A stretch of DNA of 64,000 bases from Arachnia propionica. GTDB taxonomy: Bacteria; Actinomycetota; Actinomycetes; Propionibacteriales; Propionibacteriaceae. The notes under the pieces were generated by a model. The model searched no databases and was not told the origin of the DNA. It saw only the letters and a program-made list of their open reading frames with translations. Where the stretch lies: contig NZ_RQZG01000003.1 in the NCBI RefSeq assembly GCF_003859805.1, positions 124,001 through 188,000 on the forward strand, in the 5' to 3' direction. A program made the translations under genes and the position numbers. How positions within the stretch are numbered: position 1 is the first letter of the stretch; every line of letters begins with the position of its first letter. Shown here piece after piece: positions 58,160-64,000 of this stretch.

Positions 58160-58912
58160 CTAGACGATTCTCAGCTGGGTGTGTTCGGTCAGGGCCTCAG
58201 CGGCGTCGTCCGCGAGACCGGAGTCGGTGATGATGCCGGTGATGGCATCCAGGGGCAGGAAGGTGACGAAACCGGCCTGCCCGAACTTGGAGGAGTCGGC
58301 GACGAGCCAGGTCTCCTCCGCGCGTTCCCGCATCAGGGTGGAGACCTGCGCCCCTTCGACGAAGCGGGTGGTCAGGCCTCGTTCCGGGGAGAAGCCGTCG
58401 GTGCCGAGGAAGGCGATGCGCGTGTTGAAGTCGGCGATGGCGCGTTCGGCCAGGGGGCCGACGAGGGATTCGGACTCGGGCCGGTAGACCCCGCCGGTGA
58501 GGATGATGTTGAGGGCCGGGTTCTGGCGGGCGTTGGCGAACACGAGGGTGGAGTTGGTGACCACCTGGACGCCGCGCCGGTTGGTGAGGTGTCGCGCGAT
58601 GAGCGCGGCGGTGGTGCCGGCCTCGATCATGACGGTGTCGTCGTTGCCGATGAGCGAGGCCGCCTCCTGGGCGATGCGTTCCTTGGCCTCGACGTTGATC
58701 TTCTGCCGCTGCAGGATGCCCTGCCAGGTGATGGGACGGGCCCCGCCGCGGGTGCGGATCAGCATGCCCTGCTGTTCGAGGGAGCGCAGGTCGCCGCGGA
58801 TGGTGACCTCGGAGACCCCGAAGTCGGTGGCCAGTGCGGCGACGCTGAGCGACCCGTCGTCGGCCAGCTTCGCCAGGATCGCGGTCTCGCGATCTGCCCG
58901 CTCCACAGTCAT
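58160..58912 (-). CDS. DeoR-family repressor of the catabolic operon
   Basis: A 250-residue regulator. N-terminal helix-turn-helix (LATDFGVSEVTIRGDLRSLE) and the DeoR C-terminal effector domain (MIEAGTTAALIARHL, LTGGVYRPESESLVGPLA, FLGTDGFSP, WLVADSSKFG), which is related to sugar-phosphate isomerases and usually binds a phosphorylated sugar. It is the first gene of the seven-gene operon and has a palindrome at its own promoter, so it probably represses itself and the whole operon until a sugar phosphate intermediate builds up. Confidence 0.92.
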   Translation of the reverse strand: MTVERADRETAILAKLADDGSLSVAALATDFGVSEVTIRGDLRSLEQQGMLIRTRGGARPITWQGILQRQKINVEAKERIAQEAASLIGNDDTVMIEAGTTAALIARHLTNRRGVQVVTNSTLVFANARQNPALNIILTGGVYRPESESLVGPLAERAIADFNTRIAFLGTDGFSPERGLTTRFVEGAQVSTLMRERAEETWLVADSSKFGQAGFVTFLPLDAITGIITDSGLADDAAEALTEHTQLRIV

Positions 58913-58930
58913 CGTGGCTTTCCTTCACTT

Positions 58931-58958
58931 ACGAAACACTTTCGTTGTTCCTACAATA
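58931..58958 (-). promoter_or_regulatory. Promoter and operator of the DeoR operon
   Basis: ACGAAACACTTTCGT (58931-58945) is a perfect 6-3-6 palindrome. On the minus strand TATTGT (58953-58958) is the likely -10, which places the palindrome over the transcription start, a standard repressor position. Confidence 0.6.
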
Positions 58959-59050
58959 CCGCACAAGATCGGAAGGTCAAGAAGCAGATCGAAAGTTCTG
59001 ATCGAAACCGCACTCCCCTCCCCCACCACCCACGACCCCGCCCCGGGTTC

Positions 59051-59210
59051 GCCCATCTTGGCGCCGGTTTGCCTGCCTTGTGACGGGTTCACCTGTCTTG
59101 AGGAGGAAATGCCTGCCTTAAATCGAATTGCCTGTCCAATAAGACAGGCAAACCGGAACAAGACAGGCAATCAAGACCCAGGACAGGCGGACCGGGGACC
59201 CAGGACAGGA
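59051..59210. repeat. Array of nine ten-base units with ~20-bp phasing and a central flip
   Basis: Units related to GCCTGYCTTG begin at 59051 (degenerate), 59071, 59091, 59111 and 59130. Reverse-oriented units related to CAAGACAGGC begin at 59140, 59159, 59179 and 59201. Steps are 20, 20, 20, 19, then 19, 20, 22 bp. The two central units form TTGCCTGTC-CAATAA-GACAGGCAA. Spacers differ, so this is not a simple tandem repeat. It fills most of the gap between the DeoR operon and the HAD remnant. Confidence 0.7.
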
Positions 59211-59541
59211 CACCCAGTTCAGTGAGCCAGGCCCGGGTGTCGGCGTCGTCGACCCACAGGTGCGCCTGCCAGCCGAGTTCCCGGGCAGCGACGACGTTCG
59301 GCTCGCGATCGTCGATGAAGGCGGGCCTCGGGCCGACCCGTTCGGCGACGAGGCGACAGAACTCCGGGTCGGGTCTCATGAGCCGGAGCGGACCCGGGAC
59401 GAAGAGGTCGTCGACATCCGCTCGCCAGTCGGCACCCTCCATCGCAGCCGCCATCTCCACCGGCGCGTTGGACAGCACGACCACCCGAACCCGCTCGATC
59501 ACACGAGCCCCCAGCAGGCACGAATCGCCGTTCTGCTTCAA
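59089..59541 (-). pseudogene. HAD-family hydrolase remnant lacking the nucleophile domain
   Basis: The 150-residue frame holds only the later HAD motifs: VVVLSNAP (motif II), RPDPEFCRLVAERVG (where the motif III Lys would be, here Arg) and AFIDDREPNVVAARELGW (motif IV). The N-terminal DxDG nucleophile motif and about 80 residues are missing, so phosphatase activity is not expected. The last 40 or so codons run through the phased repeat array and match no family. Probably a decaying fragment. Confidence 0.6.
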
Positions 59542-59553
59542 TGACGCGCTACC

Positions 59554-59565
59554 TGAAACGTTTCA
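59554..59565. promoter_or_regulatory. TGAAACGTTTCA palindrome
   Basis: A perfect 12-bp palindrome with the central CG typical of LacI-family operators, 50 bp before the propeller gene and just upstream of the HAD remnant. No LacI gene is in the window. Confidence 0.4.
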
Positions 59566-59602
59566 CAAGCAAGCAACCTGCAAGTTGGTGCACACCACGT
59601 CA

Positions 59603-59608
59603 TAGGCT
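59603..59608 (+). promoter_or_regulatory. Candidate -10 element, leaderless propeller gene
   Basis: TAGGCT lies 6 nt before the GTG at 59615, matching the leaderless spacing used elsewhere. Confidence 0.35.
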
Positions 59609-59614
59609 GTCGAG

Positions 59615-60724
59615 GTGATGCCCCGGATCAGGTGTTTCGAGCAGGACCCGACGGTGATGAACGTCGCCTCATGCGTGCTGGATGACCGGGTGTGTACGGT
59701 GACGTTGGATCGCGGCGGCTGGATTCGGGTGCGGGATGTCCTCACGGGGAATGACCTCCGGGAGCCGACAGGGCCTGGAGGCCACGACCCGGCCATCACG
59801 CCCGCGGATCGGGAGGACCTCCTGGCGGTCGTGACCATCGATTCCGTTCCTCATGCCGTCGTGCCCACCGACTCCGGGAGCGTCGAGTGCTGGAACCTGG
59901 GAACCGGCTACCGACGGTGGTGCCTTGAGGGCAGATCACACCCCGTGAGTCCGCTGGTCGAGGACCTGGAGGTGTTCCGGACCTCGAGTGGCGCGTCCCG
60001 TCTCGGTGTCGTCACGGAGAAAGAACTTCTGATGGTCGATCCCGCGACAGGCGTGATGGTTCTTCCACCACTCACCGTCCCGATGGATTCCGCGTGGCAG
60101 GTCTGGGCGCTGCCGGATGCCAGGAGCGCCGAGCTGGTGGCCGTCACCTCGGGCTGGGGCGAGGTGGCTCTGTGGGACCTGACCGGCTCGCGGCTCGGAG
60201 ACGTTCACGAGGGAGGGGTCGACCCCGTGACGGTCCAGGGATACCGGGATCACGAGGGGTTTCTTCGCCTTGCCCTGGTGCATCAACAGAACCCGGAAAC
60301 AGTGATGTCCTGGCAGCCCGAGGCGGGCAGGACTGAAATGCTGTGGGAGTCCACGTCACCGTTCCTGTTCGCCGACGACCCTCACGTGGGTGGCGCGGTG
60401 GCCGTGACCGTCCGTAACGACTCTGTGCTGGAAGGACGCAGGCTGCGCGACGGCGAGGTCGTGCTCCGAGCCGATCACCCGGCAACGGGGGATGTGCGAT
60501 GGCTGGTGGTTCTCCCGGGCTCGGGAGGGTCGATGTGGGCGTGTTGCTTCGCGAGCGAGCTCCGCTTCCTCGACACCGCCACCGGAGGTTGGTCCGATCC
60601 GATCACGACGTTCCACCCCACGCTGAGATGGCGCGTCCGCGACATCCGCACGGTCCACGCGGCCCCGGAGGGGCGGTTGCTGCTGGGCTTCAAAAACGGA
60701 TGGGCCGTGGTGGAGCCGGACTGA
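59615..60724 (+). CDS. Hypothetical beta-propeller-like protein
   Basis: A 369-residue cytosolic protein without a signal peptide. Repeating strand patterns ending in WNLGTG, LLMVDPATG, VALWDLTGSRLG and LRFLDTATGGW suggest a WD40/quinoprotein-like propeller of about six or seven blades. No catalytic motif is seen. GTG 59615 fits the promoter; ATG 59618 is equally possible. It ends 92 bp before the TIR fusion gene, on the same strand, but that gene has its own operator-rich promoter. Function unknown; a scaffold or sensor role is plausible. Confidence 0.7.
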   Translation: MMPRIRCFEQDPTVMNVASCVLDDRVCTVTLDRGGWIRVRDVLTGNDLREPTGPGGHDPAITPADREDLLAVVTIDSVPHAVVPTDSGSVECWNLGTGYRRWCLEGRSHPVSPLVEDLEVFRTSSGASRLGVVTEKELLMVDPATGVMVLPPLTVPMDSAWQVWALPDARSAELVAVTSGWGEVALWDLTGSRLGDVHEGGVDPVTVQGYRDHEGFLRLALVHQQNPETVMSWQPEAGRTEMLWESTSPFLFADDPHVGGAVAVTVRNDSVLEGRRLRDGEVVLRADHPATGDVRWLVVLPGSGGSMWACCFASELRFLDTATGGWSDPITTFHPTLRWRVRDIRTVHAAPEGRLLLGFKNGWAVVEPD

Positions 60725-60764
60725 ACGCTACCGGGCGAGGCTGAAGAAGAAGCCAAAACCTGAA

Positions 60765-60810
60765 TTTTCCTACATCTCATGTCGGAAAATTCCTACATGC
60801 GATGTAGGAT
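60765..60810 (+). promoter_or_regulatory. Tandem palindromes over the promoter of the TIR fusion gene
   Basis: Site 1 pairs TTTTCCTACAT (60765-60775) with ATGTCGGAAAA (60779-60789), 10 of 11 bases. Site 2 is TCCTACAT-GCG-ATGTAGGA (60791-60809), perfect. Centres are 23 bp apart. TAGGAT (60805-60810), inside site 2, lies 6 nt before the ATG and is the likely -10 of a leaderless transcript. Confidence 0.65.
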
Positions 60811-60816
60811 TTTTCC

Positions 60817-63216
60817 ATGTCGTTCAGGTACCGGAACCGCGGACTGCAGCAGGCCCTCCCGCAACACGCCAGCCACAAGGTGCTGATCCTCGAGGGGCGT
60901 CGCGCCGTGGGCAAGTCCTCCCTGGTGCGTCACCTGCAGGACCAGGGGCAGTACCGCTCCTACCGCAGTCTCAACGATCCCGCTGAGCGCGCCCGCGCCG
61001 CCGCTGAGCCGATGCGCTGGCTCGAGGGCCTGGCACGCCCTGCCATCGTGGATGAGGCCCAGCTGGTCCCCGACCTCACCCGGGCGGCCAAGGAGCTGGT
61101 GGATCGGCTGCCCGAGGAACATCAGTTGCTCCTGACCGGCTCCGCCTCCGTCGGGCGCGGCACCATGGCAGGGAGCGATCCCTTGGTGGGCAGGTCCACC
61201 CGGCTACGTCTGCACCCCTTCACCTCCTTCGAATTGACCGCCTCGCCACAGCGGACCATCCCCAGCCTGATCGATCTTCTCTTCGACGCCCCGTTGGAAA
61301 CCAGCGAGCTGCGCGCCCTGACCCAACGACATCTCGTCGCCCTGGTGCGTACCGGCGGGATGCCCTCCTACTGTCTCCCCGCCATTCCCCTGACGCGCAG
61401 CGCCCTGGAGAGCCGCGTCCGCTCCGACACCCTTGCCCTGCTCGGGGATCAGCTCCTCCCCGGTGAGCGGCTGGACGTGGGAATCGCCCAGGCCGTCCTG
61501 GACGCCGTCCTGCGCATCCCTGGAGGACAGTTCAACGCGACCCGCCTCGGTCAGGGGCTCGACCTGGACCAGCGCACGGTCTCCCGATACGTCCAGCTGC
61601 TGGAACGCCGCTTCCTGCTGACCCAGCTGCACAATCTCCGCGCCGGTGTGGCACGGGCCAGCCGGGTGATGCCGAAGGTCCACGCCACCGACACCTCCGC
61701 CACCTGCGAGGTCCTCTCCCGCTCCGGCCACGACGTCGCGGACTCCCCGGAAGCTCTGGGGCAGGTGCTCGAGTCCTGGGTCGTGCAGCAGCTCATGGGG
61801 TCACTCGGCTGGACCGAGGTCCCCAGCCAGCTCTTCTACTGGCGGGACAACAAGACCGGCGACGAGGTGGACGCGGTCCTGCTGGATGGCACCGGACGCC
61901 GGGTCGGCGTCGAGGTGAAGCTGGCCTCCGCCGTCGCGCCGAAGGACCTCAAGGGCCTGCGGGCACTGCGTGACAACGGCGGCCTGCACCGTGGATTCGT
62001 GGTTCACACCGGTTCCGCGATGGAACAGCTCGATGAGGACATCTGGGCGCTGCCCCTGAGCGCCCTCACCGACCCGAGCGCGTGGTCCAGCACCCCCCAA
62101 TCCACAACCGGTAAGGAGATCATCACCGTGACCGCCCCCGCCCCCGACACCCCATCGGTGTTCCTCAGCTACGTCCACAACGACGACGAGACGTTCGATG
62201 GGCTGCTGGTGAGCTTCGCCGAACAGGTGGCCAAGGCATACCAGACCGAGACGGGGACCTCGTTGGAGCTCATCGTGGATCGGAGCTCCATCAACTGGGG
62301 GGAGCGGTGGCGCAACAGGCTGACCACGGAGCTGGCCCGCGCCAACTTCCTGCTGGCCATGGTCACGCCCAGCTACATCCGCTCGAAGGTCTGCCGTGAG
62401 GAGTTCCTGGAGTTCAGAGCCGGGGAGGCCACCAAGGGTCATGACGGCATCCTGGCCCTGCTGGTCAAGGACCCCAGGTGGAACCGCCCCGACGTCGCGG
62501 GCGACCCGGGGGTGGCCCAGATTCGCGAAACCATGTCGGAGCGTCAGTGGCTCACCCTTGAGCACCCGCTGGAGGAGCTGGAGGTGGGTACCTCACAGTT
62601 CCGCAGGACCGCTCAGGCCGTGGCCAAGGCCTTGGCCAAACGGGTCGACGCGTTCGATTCCGCACCTCCACCCGCGGAGAGCACATCGGAGGCGTCGGAG
62701 CAGGACGATGAGGACGGCCTGCTGGAGCTCCAGGAGCGAATTCACGACGTTCTCATGCCCCGGTTCACAGCACGCGCCTCGGAGTTCGACCAGGCCCTCC
62801 GGGAGCTGTTCCAGGACTTCACCGCGAAGTTCAATTCCCTCCCACAGGGACGCCCTCCCCAGTCATCAACGCTCACCAGCATCACCCACCGGCTGGAACC
62901 GAGACGCACGCACCTCGACGAAACCAACAGTGCTCTTTCGGCTTCGTGGCGCGATCTGGAGAAAGCCCTGGACCAGGTGGTCAGAACCGCCACTCACCCT
63001 GCGGCGGCAGAGGCTCTGCCCTCCCTCCGTGAGGAACTGCTGGCAGTTCTGCACCACACCGAGCACGTGGAACTCGAGACGATCTCGAAGCGGGTCCAGG
63101 CCCTCGCCCTGATGTCCCGCTCCCTCAAACCGCTGAGCAGGAGTGTGGAAGCCGCCCTGCAGACCTTCCGAAGCATCGAGAAAGCGGCGGAACTCTGGCA
63201 GCGGCACCTGCGATGA
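60817..63216 (+). CDS. AAA_14 ATPase-DUF4143-TIR fusion protein, defence candidate
   Basis: A 799-residue chain. Residues 1-170 are an AAA_14-type ATPase with Walker A GRRAVGKS (27-34) and a DEAQ Walker B in PAIVDEAQLVPD. Residues about 190-400 resemble DUF4143, with the nuclease-like D352, E366-x-K368 pattern (DEVDAVL...VEVKLAS). A TIR domain follows (about 446-590): SVFLSYVHNDDETF, VDRSSINWGERW and SKVCREEF, in which E529 aligns with the NADase Glu. The remaining 200 residues are helical and coiled-coil-like. The arrangement suggests an immune protein that destroys NAD when triggered. Internal GTG 62128, behind AAGGAG, could yield the TIR half alone. Confidence 0.83.
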   Translation: MSFRYRNRGLQQALPQHASHKVLILEGRRAVGKSSLVRHLQDQGQYRSYRSLNDPAERARAAAEPMRWLEGLARPAIVDEAQLVPDLTRAAKELVDRLPEEHQLLLTGSASVGRGTMAGSDPLVGRSTRLRLHPFTSFELTASPQRTIPSLIDLLFDAPLETSELRALTQRHLVALVRTGGMPSYCLPAIPLTRSALESRVRSDTLALLGDQLLPGERLDVGIAQAVLDAVLRIPGGQFNATRLGQGLDLDQRTVSRYVQLLERRFLLTQLHNLRAGVARASRVMPKVHATDTSATCEVLSRSGHDVADSPEALGQVLESWVVQQLMGSLGWTEVPSQLFYWRDNKTGDEVDAVLLDGTGRRVGVEVKLASAVAPKDLKGLRALRDNGGLHRGFVVHTGSAMEQLDEDIWALPLSALTDPSAWSSTPQSTTGKEIITVTAPAPDTPSVFLSYVHNDDETFDGLLVSFAEQVAKAYQTETGTSLELIVDRSSINWGERWRNRLTTELARANFLLAMVTPSYIRSKVCREEFLEFRAGEATKGHDGILALLVKDPRWNRPDVAGDPGVAQIRETMSERQWLTLEHPLEELEVGTSQFRRTAQAVAKALAKRVDAFDSAPPPAESTSEASEQDDEDGLLELQERIHDVLMPRFTARASEFDQALRELFQDFTAKFNSLPQGRPPQSSTLTSITHRLEPRRTHLDETNSALSASWRDLEKALDQVVRTATHPAAAEALPSLREELLAVLHHTEHVELETISKRVQALALMSRSLKPLSRSVEAALQTFRSIEKAAELWQRHLR
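62113..62130 (+). promoter_or_regulatory. Internal ribosome site and GTG start for the TIR half
   Basis: AAGGAG (62113-62118) lies 9 nt before an in-frame GTG (62128) that begins VTAPAPDTPSVFLSY, exactly at the domain boundary. A 362-residue TIR-only product could be made. Seen: site and frame. Inferred: use. Confidence 0.4.
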
Positions 63217-63376
63217 CCCAGATGTCGCCCTGCTCGGGGGATCGTGCGTGCCCCTGCTCCCGCTGGCCGGGATCTCGGGGCCGTTCGCCGGAATCCACAC
63301 CAGCCACGTCGCACTCGTCTATGCTGGATCGATTACAGCCCTGAGGGCCGGAGGGAACAACCAGAGAGGAAAGCCG

Positions 63377-63817
63377 ATGAGTGAGAAAAAGCTTCGCTTC
63401 GACGTTCCGACACAACATGGTGACCGGTTCATCGACCTTGCTGACATCATTCCTGCCATTCGCCCATTCGGTCTCACCTGGGAGATGAGCAATTCCTGGG
63501 TGGTGACGAGAGAAGGAACTCCGAGCAGGATCAGGGAAATCCTGAACCAGGCAGAGGAGTCCACGGTCGACCTCGACTGGGACACCATTGAGGAATGTGC
63601 CCAATGGGCCACCCAGTGCAACGAGCTGACCCTGCGAGGACATCTCGACGGCGACGAGACGAGCACCGTTCTCCAGATCGAGGTCTTCGACTCGCAGCAG
63701 TGGGAGATCACCGTGCAGGACCCCTCCTACTTCGATCCGGCTGAGTTGCGCCCCTTGGGCGGCTCCTGGGTGCGGGTCGACGAGCACGGACAGCCCCTGC
63801 GGAGGCCCCGGGGCTGA
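63377..63817 (+). CDS. Hypothetical small acidic protein, 146 aa
   Basis: No recognised family. A soluble protein rich in Asp/Glu with two strand-helix units (FDVPTQHGDRFIDLADIIP; EESTVDLDWDTIEECAQWA) and a Pro/Arg tail. GAGGA lies 6 nt before the ATG. It follows the TIR fusion gene on the same strand after 160 bp, so it could be an associated small protein such as an inhibitor or merely a neighbour. Its size and acidity resemble immunity proteins, but that is only an analogy. Confidence 0.6.
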   Translation: MSEKKLRFDVPTQHGDRFIDLADIIPAIRPFGLTWEMSNSWVVTREGTPSRIREILNQAEESTVDLDWDTIEECAQWATQCNELTLRGHLDGDETSTVLQIEVFDSQQWEITVQDPSYFDPAELRPLGGSWVRVDEHGQPLRRPRG

Positions 63818-63916
63818 CACGCCTCCACCGTCTTTCCAGCCCGGTGCGCCCGGATCGCTCACCTGATGAAGCCCCCTGAGCAGGCCTCCCGGTTTCCCTC
63901 AGACGCATCAGCGAGC

Positions 63917-63922
63917 TATATT
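63917..63922 (+). promoter_or_regulatory. Candidate -10 element near the right edge
   Basis: TATATT stands out in GC-rich sequence and would place a transcript start about 48 bp before an ATG at 63977 (MRGAMTVP), the possible start of a gene cut by the window edge. Confidence 0.3.
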
Positions 63923-64000
63923 CAAACCGTTCCTGGCCGAAAGTGTGACCACAGAAGACAGAAGCAGGTTTCCAGCATGAGGGGTGCCATGACCGTACCG

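Noticed and set aside
59051-59210. Repeat array as a CRISPR
   Set aside because: Units are only ten bases, spacers about ten bases, orientation flips at the centre and there are no cas genes in the window.

Overview
The window is a chromosomal stretch of a high-GC actinobacterium, most probably a member of the Propionibacteriaceae. The strongest pointer is a complete methylmalonyl-CoA carboxyltransferase (transcarboxylase) operon at 36.2-39.9 kb (5S, 12S, a small accessory protein, 1.3S biotin carrier), the hallmark enzyme of the Wood-Werkman propionate cycle. SenX3-RegX3, CarD, MEP-pathway IspD/IspF and many apparently leaderless promoters (TANNNT placed 6-8 nt before the start codon) also fit an actinobacterium. 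The species cannot be fixed from the sequence alone.

Layout. 1-7.4 kb: a truncated secreted alpha/beta hydrolase, then a divergent four-gene transport operon (ECF S component, fused EcfA-EcfA-EcfT, two exporter-fold ABC half-transporters) behind a DtxR/IdeR-like iron box; the set looks like an iron-controlled importer. 7.4-9.9 kb: a SUKH-like protein and glyA. 10.1-14.9 kb: one large STAND-type gene joining a nucleoside phosphorylase-like domain, a NACHT NTPase, pentapeptide-like repeats and 14 WD40 blades; it is a strong anti-phage defence candidate and sits alone between housekeeping genes. 14.9-27.6 kb: backbone genes, including a GH3 lipoprotein, a Pit phosphate transporter, a DUF2207 protein, a zinc metallopeptidase, ispF-ispD-carD, regX3-senX3, phoU, a DM13 protein, a polysaccharide deacetylase and gpmA. 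27.7-36.1 kb: a CPBP protease, a propeller lipoprotein, a reductase remnant, a UvrA-like ATPase, a YeiH exporter and an SRPBCC-MFS-USP operon. 36.2-43.6 kb: transcarboxylase, a DUF418-like membrane protein and two hypothetical proteins. 43.9-48.8 kb: a 1629-residue secreted subtilase ending in LPSTG without a membrane anchor.

48.9-58.9 kb is a seven-gene operon headed by a DeoR regulator: E2, E3 and a fused E1 of a 2-oxoacid dehydrogenase complex, a PHP-domain enzyme, a sorbitol-6-phosphate dehydrogenase-like SDR and an unusual MDR enzyme with two Rossmann-like segments. I read it as an uncharacterised polyol or cyclitol catabolic route in which two oxidations and a hydrolytic step feed a 2-oxoacid to the complex.

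59.0-64 kb is accessory. It has a 20-bp-phased array of ten-base units that flips orientation at its centre, a HAD remnant, a propeller protein, and an AAA_14-DUF4143-TIR fusion behind two tandem palindromes. The TIR fusion and the PNP-NACHT-WD40 gene are the best candidates for little-described immune systems here. All functional statements rest on motif reading; no database search was run.
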